21,915 bases of DNA from a virus: positions 1 to 21,915 of the IMG/VR virus record IMGVR_UViG_3300044635_000682; one strand, given 5' to 3'. Numbering within the stretch: position 1 is the stretch's first letter; each line of letters starts with the position of its first letter. Below are positions 13,684 to 20,877 of the stretch, in pieces. A program made the position numbers and the translations under genes. The notes under the pieces were generated by a model, which saw only the letters and a list, made by a program, of their open reading frames with translations, was not told the DNA's origin and did not search any database.

Positions 13684-13882
13684 CTAAATCTACCCTTTCA
13701 TGGTCATGATCCCATTGCGCCCTATTCAATAAACGCAATTCATTAAAATACTTATCCTTAACATCTTTCAATTTTTGAATTTTTTCAGTATCAGTACTAC
13801 CTGATTTTTCTAATTGAAAAAGTTGATTCTCAACTAATCTATATGATTCTTCTAAAGTTTTAATACGATTTTTATATGGCAT
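13670..13882 (-). CDS. 70-residue coiled-coil protein
   Basis: MPYKNRIKTLEESYRLVENQ continues as an almost uninterrupted charged helix with heptad-like spacing (IKTLEESYRLVENQLFQLEK, then IQKLKDVKDKYFNELRLLN) and ends in an acidic HERVDLDDDR. AGGAG eight bases before the ATG is a strong ribosome site. It lies one base after the DpdA-like gene. Likely an oligomeric helical adaptor; no family with a known role recognised. Confidence 0.7.
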   Translation of the reverse strand: MPYKNRIKTLEESYRLVENQLFQLEKSGSTDTEKIQKLKDVKDKYFNELRLLNRAQWDHDHERVDLDDDR

Positions 13883-13883
13883 A

Positions 13884-15434
13884 TTACTCTCCTAGTATTT
13901 CATTCATAGCATCATCGCTATCCTCTATTACCTCTTCAAACTCTGGTTCATTTTGAACTTCAAATAATTCTTCAAACTTACTTAATGCATTAACAGTTCG
14001 TTTACCACTAATACCCTGACTACCTGATTGAAACTGCATCCACAATCTACTGTTTTGATCAATCAAATCAATTGCTTCCTGTTTAGTTTTTTTACTAAAG
14101 ATTTCATCAATAACATCTTTGAACAAAACACGTTCAAACTGTTCATTCATTAACATCTTGGGAACAACACCTTGCTCATATTGACGATTAGCCTCTTGTA
14201 CAGCATTCATATGCATCCAAACATTATGACTTTGAATCAATGTATAACTCAATGTATCCCAACTTGTTTTTGTTTCTTTGTTATGCTGTCCCAAGAAACC
14301 ATGACCACGATAGCACATATCCTTAAGCAGTAGTTTATCAGTTACTGGACTATCTGTAAATAGTTTATGGATACCTTCAGCTAATACAGCATCACGATAT
14401 TTTCTAGTATCACTTGCATATTCTTTCTTTTCAGCAGTCTTTTCCATACTGTATGACCATTTCTTATTATGCTCAATATTAGTATTGAAATATGCTAAAC
14501 CCTTAGCCGCACTATAGAATGGGCTTGCACAGTCAAACGTAATCTGTAATTTTGGGTTATGATACTTACGAATAGCACGTTGTATATCAGTAAACAATAC
14601 TGCATACTCTAATATACTTGTACCCAAACAGTGAATTAAATCATGTTTACCTTCTACTAATAAACCATCATGGATAATATCAACCATTCTAGTTAGCATC
14701 AAGTGTACATCAATCTTGTTTTGACCACCAAATGCCCAACCATTAAAATGAGTGTCTGGATAGATATTTGGGTCACAATACTTCTTCATTTCAGCATACC
14801 AATCATCTGACTGTGTATGTGTACGACCTTGCAATACATTTAGGAACTTACATTTACCCGAACGATTGTTAATGAAGTATTCGTTGTTAATATGAGTAGC
14901 AGTAATTGCTTCCTGAATAGTACTAATACCATGAAGACTATTACCGTTCTTATCCTTCATATTAAAGGTAGTTATTGATTGTGAAGGAATATCAAGTACC
15001 ATACCATAGTCCATGTATGTATCCATCCAGTTCAATACAGCTTTACGCTTAATCATAGCCTTAGGGCAATTAGGGTCTTTCCAATCAGCCGGCCATTGAC
15101 CTTTTAAAATCTGAAATCCACCAGAGTCACCCAACATAAATGTACCAGCTTCACGTTCTCTAATGATACTTTCGCTAGGATCGTTTACAGTTGTATCTAA
15201 GTTAGCATGACCTGCACTGTACAAACCCCATTTATAATAATATAGACCTTCACTACTATTTAAAAAGTTTAGTTTCTCTACATCACCGTTGAATTGAGCA
15301 GGGATACGTGCAGGGTCAAAGTATTGTTCACCTTTACGTTGCTTACCCAAGCCAGAGATATAAAAACTACTAACTGCAGGTAAGAACAATGCCCAATCAG
15401 GGTTTTGTTTTGCTGATAGATTATCTTGTTCCAT
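13884..15434 (-). CDS. dpdA: DpdA/TGT-like transglycosylase (7-deazaguanine insertion)
   Basis: A 516-residue protein with tRNA-guanine transglycosylase active-site motifs: MLGDSGGFQIL (Asp103, base-recognition acid), VLDIPSQ (Asp148), NVLQGRTH (Gln202-Gly203), WAFGGQ (Gly236-Gly237), HCLGTS (269-273) and ITFDCASPFYSA, where Asp301 corresponds to the catalytic nucleophile of TGT. TGT swaps guanine in tRNA for a 7-deazaguanine; the DpdA branch does so in DNA. The sequence lacks the CxCxxC zinc site of bacterial Tgt and is longer than Tgt (about 375), with an acidic C-terminal tail (EVIEDSDDAMNEILGE). Position directly after the sliding clamp and DNA polymerase, and presence of FolE, QueD and QueE, argue for DNA rather than tRNA. 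It starts in a TAATG overlap with the clamp. Confidence 0.85.
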   Translation of the reverse strand: MEQDNLSAKQNPDWALFLPAVSSFYISGLGKQRKGEQYFDPARIPAQFNGDVEKLNFLNSSEGLYYYKWGLYSAGHANLDTTVNDPSESIIREREAGTFMLGDSGGFQILKGQWPADWKDPNCPKAMIKRKAVLNWMDTYMDYGMVLDIPSQSITTFNMKDKNGNSLHGISTIQEAITATHINNEYFINNRSGKCKFLNVLQGRTHTQSDDWYAEMKKYCDPNIYPDTHFNGWAFGGQNKIDVHLMLTRMVDIIHDGLLVEGKHDLIHCLGTSILEYAVLFTDIQRAIRKYHNPKLQITFDCASPFYSAAKGLAYFNTNIEHNKKWSYSMEKTAEKKEYASDTRKYRDAVLAEGIHKLFTDSPVTDKLLLKDMCYRGHGFLGQHNKETKTSWDTLSYTLIQSHNVWMHMNAVQEANRQYEQGVVPKMLMNEQFERVLFKDVIDEIFSKKTKQEAIDLIDQNSRLWMQFQSGSQGISGKRTVNALSKFEELFEVQNEPEFEEVIEDSDDAMNEILGE

Positions 15435-16165
15435 TATTTTGCTTGTGCTGGGAGTAAGTAACGATAAACTGCTAAACCACTGTCAACAACAATCTCTGTA
15501 GCGCCAGCATCACTAATGCGAATAATCTTATCACCGGGTAGATCCATAATGCTTAAGAATTCTTTAACAGGCCACATCCATGCTTTGTTCAATGAACCAG
15601 TGACACCCGGATGAAACACAAAGTTACCTGAGTGAGTTGACGGATCACCAAAGTAAACCATTAAGTTACCATTTTCTGTTTTAGTAGTAAAGTTCTTTTC
15701 TTCACTATTGGCACTTGCTTGACGTTTCAATCGTTGAATGCCAGCAATACTTGGTTCAAACTCTACATTCCATGTAGTGCCTTTGAACATTACATTCTTA
15801 ACTTTTTCATCAGCAATAGCTTTACTCATCAAACGATAGTCGTTAACGAAATCACCTGCTTTTGTTTCAAAGTGAATGTATTCTGGTACACTTGCACCGT
15901 CTTTGTTAACACGTGTAACATTGATTTTAGCATGTTCATCATAGTCATCAAAGCTTAGAATTGTTTTAAGTTTACCTAAGTTAGGCATACCAAACGTTCC
16001 GATAAACTCTACGCTAGGATGTTTAAGAACACCACTAACGATAACAGATTTATCTTCTGCTACTGCGTTTACAGTTGTCTCTGTGTCAGTTCCACTAACT
16101 TTAATCAAATCAATACAGCCTAAGCCATGTGTGTGTTGAATTAAATCTTGTAAATTATCTTTCAT
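15434..16165 (-). CDS. Sliding clamp, T4 gp45-like
   Basis: A 243-residue protein, near the length of T4 gp45 (228), which forms a trimeric ring tethering the polymerase to DNA and activating late transcription. GTFGMPNLGKLKTILSFDDYDEHAKINV matches in pattern the gp45 stretch of strand-helix-strand with an acidic DD; the second half (HPGVTGSLNKAWMWPVKEFLSIMDLPGDKIIRI) repeats the helix-strand layout of a clamp domain. Identification rests on this pattern plus its place just after a T4-type polymerase. AAAGG precedes the ATG and a sigma70-like promoter lies in the 77-base space upstream. It is the first gene of a clamp-dpdA operon. Confidence 0.75.
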   Translation of the reverse strand: MKDNLQDLIQHTHGLGCIDLIKVSGTDTETTVNAVAEDKSVIVSGVLKHPSVEFIGTFGMPNLGKLKTILSFDDYDEHAKINVTRVNKDGASVPEYIHFETKAGDFVNDYRLMSKAIADEKVKNVMFKGTTWNVEFEPSIAGIQRLKRQASANSEEKNFTTKTENGNLMVYFGDPSTHSGNFVFHPGVTGSLNKAWMWPVKEFLSIMDLPGDKIIRISDAGATEIVVDSGLAVYRYLLPAQAK

Positions 16166-16198
16166 GTTTTTCCTTTGTTTTAACTATTTAGGTAGTTG

Positions 16199-16210
16199 TA
16201 ATACGTATTA
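16199..16210. repeat. Perfect 12-bp palindrome at clamp promoter (candidate operator)
   Basis: TAATACGTATTA is its own reverse complement. It overlaps the -10 hexamer (16207-16212) and the predicted transcription start near 16200, the position expected for a repressor site. Confidence 0.45.
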
Positions 16211-16235
16211 TAATGGAATATATTACGAATAGCAA
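16207..16235 (-). promoter_or_regulatory. Sigma70-like promoter of sliding clamp operon
   Basis: On the minus strand TTGCTA, 17 bases, TATAAT. It occupies the 77-base gap between polymerase and clamp. The leader also holds a weak inverted repeat (AACTA/TAGTT) before AAAGGAAAAACATG. Confidence 0.6.
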
Positions 16236-16242
16236 CACCAAT

Positions 16243-18960
16243 TTAACCGAAACTGAATAAATCATTGAATGTACTGTTGGTATCTGTATTACTACGAATA
16301 TCCCAATCTAATACACCCAATAAGTTATCAATCTTTTCATCTACTAACGTTTGTTCCATTGCTGAATCATCAAATGGTAACTCAGTAAACCATTTGGGCA
16401 AACGTAATTCATCTACTGGATATGCTACACTAGTAAACCCTAATGGATTAGGTTTTAGTTTACAGACTACAACCTTCATACCGTCAATAATCTTTTGACT
16501 ATAATTGTCTCCGTTTACTCTACGTAGGTAATTATAATTCAATGCCGCTCTAACGTGACCGGGCATATTAGCACGACCTGTACTACTTTTTGCTTCTAAG
16601 TCACCATACATCGTAAGTTTGTTTACACCTTTAGGTGAACCTTTAGTCCAACTATCCTGTGCTGTTAATATGCGTTTAAAATCTTTTACAGCTTCAATAA
16701 CTTCTGTACGGCCTTTACCTTGTTGTAGAACCATCTGTAGTACATTCATTAAGAATTCTTGTACATACTTAGGAGTATCAGCACGTTTCAAATCAAGACC
16801 CATAGCTTTGATATCACCCAATGCACCGTCTTTGTCTTTACGTTTACCTTCTTTGTCAAAGATATTAATAGCATAACGCTTCTTAACAATAAAGATAGCA
16901 CGATCACCAATCAATTCACGTCCAGCTTTAATGATAGCACCATTCTTACGTGGTGCATGAAAAGCTTTCTCCATAAATGCAGGGAACGATTCATTTGCTT
17001 GGTCAGCTATACCATCATACAATCCAATACAAGTTTCTTTATTCCACTCTAATGCACCAGAATCAATCTGAGGCTTTAATGTTGGATAAGCTGTGAAGTA
17101 ACAACTGTCAGTATCACCATACACAATAGCATTACCTTCGTGTGAATAGATACCTTCTACAGTTTCATTGATAGTACTCATCATATGCTTAACGATCTGA
17201 CGACCAGATAATGTAACTGATTGACCAATACGTTTATCATAGAAACGACAATGTTCATTCAATAGTGCACCGTATGCTGAGTTGAGTAAAATCTTACGAA
17301 CAAGTTGTCGTTTGTCCCAGTACTCTCTATCCTCCGTAGTAGTTGCTTCTTTAAGTTTTTTCTGCATCTCTTTACGATCTGAGTACCAACGACTTAGTAG
17401 ACCGGGTACAACACCTTCTTTTTCATAAGTAAAGATTGTACCATTAGCACTTAACATCCAGGGCTTATGACTATCAAAGATCATCTTCCATATTTCAGCT
17501 GCCGACATTTCTACACTACGACCATCTTCGTAGTCAACAGTAAGAATAGTTCCACGTTCTTGGTTCATAATCGCTGTGTACTCTAATGCACCAAATAGAT
17601 TTTCCCAGAGAATAGACCCTGTAACTGCATCATCACCTTCTTTGTGACGTTTCTTTTCACTTGCTAATCGTACACCTTTGTCGTGCATATATTGGTCTGT
17701 GATTGTTTGTCTGACCTGAGCAACGATGGTTTCTCCTGCCATGTTGAGGGCACGAATAACCGAGGGATAGAGTGAGTTGATATCAACTGCACCGACCCAC
17801 TCGTGCATTCCTCTTTTCGGCGTAGCAACAAAGGCACCTGCTGCCTGCTGGACATCTTCTTCATTTTCAACCTTTCGTTTTTTATCTGGTACTACTAAGC
17901 CACGTTCGTGTGCTTCATTAAAAATTGCCATCTCAATCATTGCTACTGAACCCATAACTGTTGGAAGCAGTACAGTATTCTCGTGTGCAAGTTGATTAGC
18001 TAATTCTAAAAACTTAAGTTTGTTGTGAATCTTCACTAACAACATAGTATCTTGTCTGTTGTATTCAATGAATTTTTTAAAGTCTTTGTTATACAGTTGG
18101 TCAAGAGTACCTTCATATTGTGTTTTGTTTTCACCCACTTCCATCTCACCGATAGAATCAAGTTTATAACTGTGGCGTGATTCATAGTTATATTTTTTGT
18201 ACAACTGTAAATAGTCCAAGTGAATACGACCTACTAAGTCATAAGTTGTTTCACTTTTACCGAATCGTTCGTATTCTCTAGCTTTAGGAAGTTGACCCAT
18301 CAAGCAGAACTTGCGTGTGTCATCCTTACTCATTACTCTAGTAACACGATTGACCATATAGGGTATATCATAGCCTTCTGAGTTCCAGCCAGTTAGTACA
18401 TCAGCATCTTCAATGAGTTGAAAGAAAACATCAAACATTTCTTTCTCATTTGTGAATAGCATTGTATTCTCAAACTCATTAGTGATTTCTTGGGCTGTTT
18501 CACTGCTCATATGTTTCGGAGCAATCACTAATGTAATACATTGATCTAGCCAATCTAAGTAACAACTAATAGCTGTAACAGGATTGAATGGATCATTAGT
18601 AGGGCTGAATCCTTTTACAGGATCAAAGTCTACTTCAATGTCAAAGAAACAAGTATGAAGTTTAGGTGCATCAATACCAAGATAGTTTTCACTTAAACAG
18701 CGAAAGACAACTGGTATATCACTTTCAAATAATTTTTTATTTGAATGGATACGTTTTTCTTTTTCAAACTCTTGTCGTTTGCGAGTACTGAAACGACTGA
18801 CTGGATCGCCGTATATACTACGTTGTTTACCCCTAGGATCAGGATAATACAATACGTAATTAGTAGGGTATTCTTTGTATTGACGCTTGCCGTCCTTGTC
18901 TCTTTCTACAACGTAGATACGGTCTTCATCCCTACTGTGAATAGCATCCACATAACTCAA
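16243..18960 (-). CDS. Family B DNA polymerase, T4 gp43-like
   Basis: Replicative polymerase with proofreading, 905 residues (T4 gp43: 898). Exonuclease motifs: FFDIEVDF (Asp107, Glu109), GWNSEGYDIPYM (191-202) and YNRQDTMLL with Asp304. Polymerase motifs: A, VDINSLYPS with Asp393; B, KILLNSAYGALLN (556-568); C, YGDTDSC with Asp616 and Asp618; then VKKRYAINIF. The C-terminal end NSTFNDLFSFG resembles the clamp-binding tail of gp43. All catalytic residues are intact. The start codon is TTG, forming a TTGA overlap with the stop of the DsbA-like gene; AGGG lies eight bases upstream and no ATG is available before the conserved N-terminal region. Its operon begins at the promoter before the DsbA-like gene. 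Confidence 0.97.
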   Translation of the reverse strand: MSYVDAIHSRDEDRIYVVERDKDGKRQYKEYPTNYVLYYPDPRGKQRSIYGDPVSRFSTRKRQEFEKEKRIHSNKKLFESDIPVVFRCLSENYLGIDAPKLHTCFFDIEVDFDPVKGFSPTNDPFNPVTAISCYLDWLDQCITLVIAPKHMSSETAQEITNEFENTMLFTNEKEMFDVFFQLIEDADVLTGWNSEGYDIPYMVNRVTRVMSKDDTRKFCLMGQLPKAREYERFGKSETTYDLVGRIHLDYLQLYKKYNYESRHSYKLDSIGEMEVGENKTQYEGTLDQLYNKDFKKFIEYNRQDTMLLVKIHNKLKFLELANQLAHENTVLLPTVMGSVAMIEMAIFNEAHERGLVVPDKKRKVENEEDVQQAAGAFVATPKRGMHEWVGAVDINSLYPSVIRALNMAGETIVAQVRQTITDQYMHDKGVRLASEKKRHKEGDDAVTGSILWENLFGALEYTAIMNQERGTILTVDYEDGRSVEMSAAEIWKMIFDSHKPWMLSANGTIFTYEKEGVVPGLLSRWYSDRKEMQKKLKEATTTEDREYWDKRQLVRKILLNSAYGALLNEHCRFYDKRIGQSVTLSGRQIVKHMMSTINETVEGIYSHEGNAIVYGDTDSCYFTAYPTLKPQIDSGALEWNKETCIGLYDGIADQANESFPAFMEKAFHAPRKNGAIIKAGRELIGDRAIFIVKKRYAINIFDKEGKRKDKDGALGDIKAMGLDLKRADTPKYVQEFLMNVLQMVLQQGKGRTEVIEAVKDFKRILTAQDSWTKGSPKGVNKLTMYGDLEAKSSTGRANMPGHVRAALNYNYLRRVNGDNYSQKIIDGMKVVVCKLKPNPLGFTSVAYPVDELRLPKWFTELPFDDSAMEQTLVDEKIDNLLGVLDWDIRSNTDTNSTFNDLFSFG

Positions 18961-19223
18961 AGTGTTTTCCCTACAGTTTCTAGGATAGTGTTGAGTTCAT
19001 CGTGGTCTTTGTTAGTCTGACCTAAACTTGCTTTGTGTGCAATTTTAATTGCTTTCTTTAATGTACTAGCTTTGATTTCAAGTTCTTCTGCTACAGCTTT
19101 AATAGTGTCGTTTAATCCACCATTCAATGTATCAATTTCATGTAGGACGTGCATCCCTTCATTAATTAATTGTGTTAGTTTAATCTTTGCTTCACCGTTA
19201 AAGGTTCTGTTATAATCTGACAT
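18957..19223 (-). CDS. DsbA-like small DNA-binding protein
   Basis: An 88-residue protein, mostly helical, starting MSDYNRTFNGEAKIKLTQLI, then NDTIKAVAEELEIKASTLKKAIKIAHKA, which looks like a helix-turn-helix. Size and the IK-x-I/V-(A/R)-EEL-x(I/V)-x4-(L/F)-x-x pattern resemble T4 DsbA (89 residues), a double-strand DNA-binding protein that assists late transcription. The match is by pattern only. AAGGAG lies before the ATG, and a strong sigma70-like promoter starts just upstream, so it heads the polymerase operon. It could also be a small regulator of its own operon. Confidence 0.5.
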   Translation of the reverse strand: MSDYNRTFNGEAKIKLTQLINEGMHVLHEIDTLNGGLNDTIKAVAEELEIKASTLKKAIKIAHKASLGQTNKDHDELNTILETVGKTL

Positions 19224-19246
19224 AGTTTCTCCTTAAATAATTAGTT

Positions 19247-19275
19247 AGTATACTTGAGTTGTGTAGATAAGTCAA
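19247..19275 (-). promoter_or_regulatory. Strong sigma70-like promoter of dsbA-like/polymerase operon
   Basis: On the minus strand TTGACT, 17 bases, TATACT: five of six matches in each box with ideal spacing. The -35 box contains the TGA stop of the tilS-like gene (19272-19274). The -10 box lies in the symmetric octamer AGTATACT. Confidence 0.7.
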
Positions 19276-19868
19276 GTGTTTTTCTTACCTTCTACAATCT
19301 TCTTGACCAAAGTATAAATACCCGGATTGACTTTCAATACGTGAGGCATTAATTCATTACGGATGTAATTACGGGTATATCTGTTATTCTTATTAGATTT
19401 ATCCTCACACCATTCAATATTATGACTTTCACACCAATATATAAAATCTTCTTTTCGTGTGGTTAAGAATGGGCGTAGTACATTGTTTCTTGTTAGTGGA
19501 ATAACTTTGGGTGTGCCGTGTAAACTTGACCAAATATATGTTTCAACACAATCATCCAAATGATGACAGGTAATGATTGGTCCATGTTTAGCAAAATATT
19601 GATAGCGTTCTTCTCTCCAGAATTCTTCTTGGCTCATTGATTTGGGTTTGTCACGATTTAGCACACCTAAAAATAATGGAAGATTTCTATCTTCACAAAA
19701 TTTAGATACAAAATCTAATGCTTTATTACTGTGTTCAGTACCATGATGGAAGTATGCACAAGATACGTCATGTTTACGACTTAAAAAGTCAACAACAGCA
19801 CAAGAGTCAACACCGCCACTGAATGCTACTGTAACTTGTTTGGGTAATGGTACTGTTAACTTAATCAT
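19272..19868 (-). CDS. Minimal TilS-like PP-loop ATPase
   Basis: A 198-residue protein equal to the N-terminal catalytic domain of tRNA(Ile)-lysidine synthetase. TilS joins lysine to C34 of the CAU-anticodon isoleucine tRNA. Motifs: PP-loop FSGGVDSCA (SGGxDS at 17-22), YFHHGTEHSNKA, REERYQYF, ITCHHLDDCVETYIW (TilS HHxDDxxET), RPFLTTRKEDFIYW, EDKSNKNNRYTRNYIRNELMP. The last block is specific to TilS. The C-terminal tRNA-binding domains of full TilS (E. coli 432 residues) are absent, so it is a core-only form. It lacks the CxxC zinc motifs of QueC and should not be taken for that enzyme. It has no Shine-Dalgarno, and the predicted transcription start falls on its ATG. Confidence 0.85.
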   Translation of the reverse strand: MIKLTVPLPKQVTVAFSGGVDSCAVVDFLSRKHDVSCAYFHHGTEHSNKALDFVSKFCEDRNLPLFLGVLNRDKPKSMSQEEFWREERYQYFAKHGPIITCHHLDDCVETYIWSSLHGTPKVIPLTRNNVLRPFLTTRKEDFIYWCESHNIEWCEDKSNKNNRYTRNYIRNELMPHVLKVNPGIYTLVKKIVEGKKNT

Positions 19869-19874
19869 CTATCT

Positions 19875-19903
19875 ATTGTAACATAGAATGATTTAGTTAC
19901 CAA
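19875..19903 (-). promoter_or_regulatory. Sigma70-like promoter of tilS-like gene, predicted leaderless
   Basis: On the minus strand TTGGTA, 17 bases, TACAAT, then six bases and the ATG at 19868. With the usual distance from the -10 box, transcription would begin at the A of the start codon. No ribosome site is present upstream. Confidence 0.5.
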
Positions 19904-19905
19904 TA

Positions 19906-20862
19906 TTATTGGATACCTGAACTTGCGGCCAAATAACTTCTTGCTGAACTTAACGGGCCGCGAATACTTGCAGTTGCTGTATCAGTTGCATATGTTATGC
20001 GGTCTACCCTAGAAGTAAATGAGCCGCTGCCAAACCAACCATATGTTGTACTATCAGTTGATGCAGCCAAATATGTTCTACCTGAACTTAATGGACCACG
20101 AACACTTGCTGTTGCGGTATCAGTTGCAAATATAACTCGTTGTACTGTAGAACCACTATAACCACCGCCAAACCATCCATCTGTGGGTGTACCTGTTGCG
20201 GCTAGACGAAAATTTGAATTAGTTAATGGACCACGAACACTTGCAGTTGCAGTATCAGTTGCAAAGGTTACCCTGTCTATGGTAGAACGGAATGTTCCGG
20301 GGGCAGGGCTAGATGCATAACCGCCTGCCCACCATCCATCAGTTGCATTACCTGTTGCGGCCAAGGCACTTCTGGCTAAACTTAATGGACCACGTACACT
20401 TGCTGTAGCAGTATCAGTTGTGTATGTTATGCGATCTACTGTTGAAAAATAAACACCTGCAGGTGTACGCCCACCACCAAACCAAGCATTAGTTGTATTT
20501 CCAGTACCAGCTAAATATTTTTTTGCCGCACTTAGTGGACCACGTACACTTGCTGTAGCAGTATCAGTTGCGTATGTTATGCGATCTACTAATGATTGTA
20601 CTGTTGGGCCAGTAACTTCTCCGCCTGCAAACCATCCGTAAGTAAGATCACCAGTTGCACCTAAACTTTTTCTAGCTAAACTTAATGGCCCTCTATTAGT
20701 TGAAGTATCAGTATCTGTTGCATATGTTATGCGACTTACTAATGATGCGATACTCCCTGTAGATCCGCCGCCAAACCATCCTGCATCGGGTGTTGATGGT
20801 GGTGGAACTAGAGTGAAGCCACCGCCGGCTGCTGTAAATCCACCTGTTATTGTTATTGACAT
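19906..20862 (-). CDS. Tail adhesin with six beta-propeller-like repeats
   Basis: A 318-residue protein. After an N-terminal module, MSITITGGFTAAGGGFTLVP, it has six repeats of about 45-52 residues, each of the form GWFGGG-x(n)-V-x-RITYATDT-x-TASVRGPLS-x-AR-x-LAATG. The repeats resemble kelch-like propeller blades, common in marine phage tail or structural proteins. The N-terminal module is shared with the upstream glycine-rich gene, so the two probably attach to the same tail part with different distal domains. Repeat sequence RGPLS-x-AR is nearly constant, while loops between GGG and RIT vary in length, as expected for receptor-contact loops. AAAGG lies before the ATG. Receptor and tail position are unknown. 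Confidence 0.7.
   Translation of the reverse strand: MSITITGGFTAAGGGFTLVPPPSTPDAGWFGGGSTGSIASLVSRITYATDTDTSTNRGPLSLARKSLGATGDLTYGWFAGGEVTGPTVQSLVDRITYATDTATASVRGPLSAAKKYLAGTGNTTNAWFGGGRTPAGVYFSTVDRITYTTDTATASVRGPLSLARSALAATGNATDGWWAGGYASSPAPGTFRSTIDRVTFATDTATASVRGPLTNSNFRLAATGTPTDGWFGGGYSGSTVQRVIFATDTATASVRGPLSSGRTYLAASTDSTTYGWFGSGSFTSRVDRITYATDTATASIRGPLSSARSYLAASSGIQ
20381..20590 (-). repeat. Two near-identical 60-bp coding repeats, 150 bp apart
   Basis: Segments 20381-20440 and 20531-20590 differ at only two of 60 bases. Their distance is exactly 50 codons, one blade of the encoded repeat protein. The other blades are more diverged at DNA level, so these two point to a recent duplication or gene conversion. 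Confidence 0.8.
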
Positions 20863-20877
20863 TCTTTAACCTTTATT
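20840..20877 (-). repeat. 38-bp repeat at adhesin gene start (copy 1 of 2)
   Basis: Matches 21735-21772 at 36 of 38 bases. It covers the ribosome site and first codons (MSITITGG) of the propeller gene; the identity extends into untranslated DNA, which protein conservation alone does not explain. Confidence 0.8.

Noticed and set aside
19272-19868. PP-loop ATPase as the missing QueC
   Set aside because: It has the TilS-specific HHLDDCVET and EDKSN...YTRNYIRNELMP blocks and lacks the cysteine zinc motif of QueC.
19899-19912. CCAAT-AAT-ATTGG inverted repeat between the propeller gene and the tilS-like gene as a terminator
   Set aside because: Five-base AT-rich stem with no U-run; it overlaps the -35 box of the tilS-like promoter instead.
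19906-20862. Regular repeats as a CRISPR array
   Set aside because: The repeats are in frame, encode similar protein blades, and have no constant short repeat with unique spacers.
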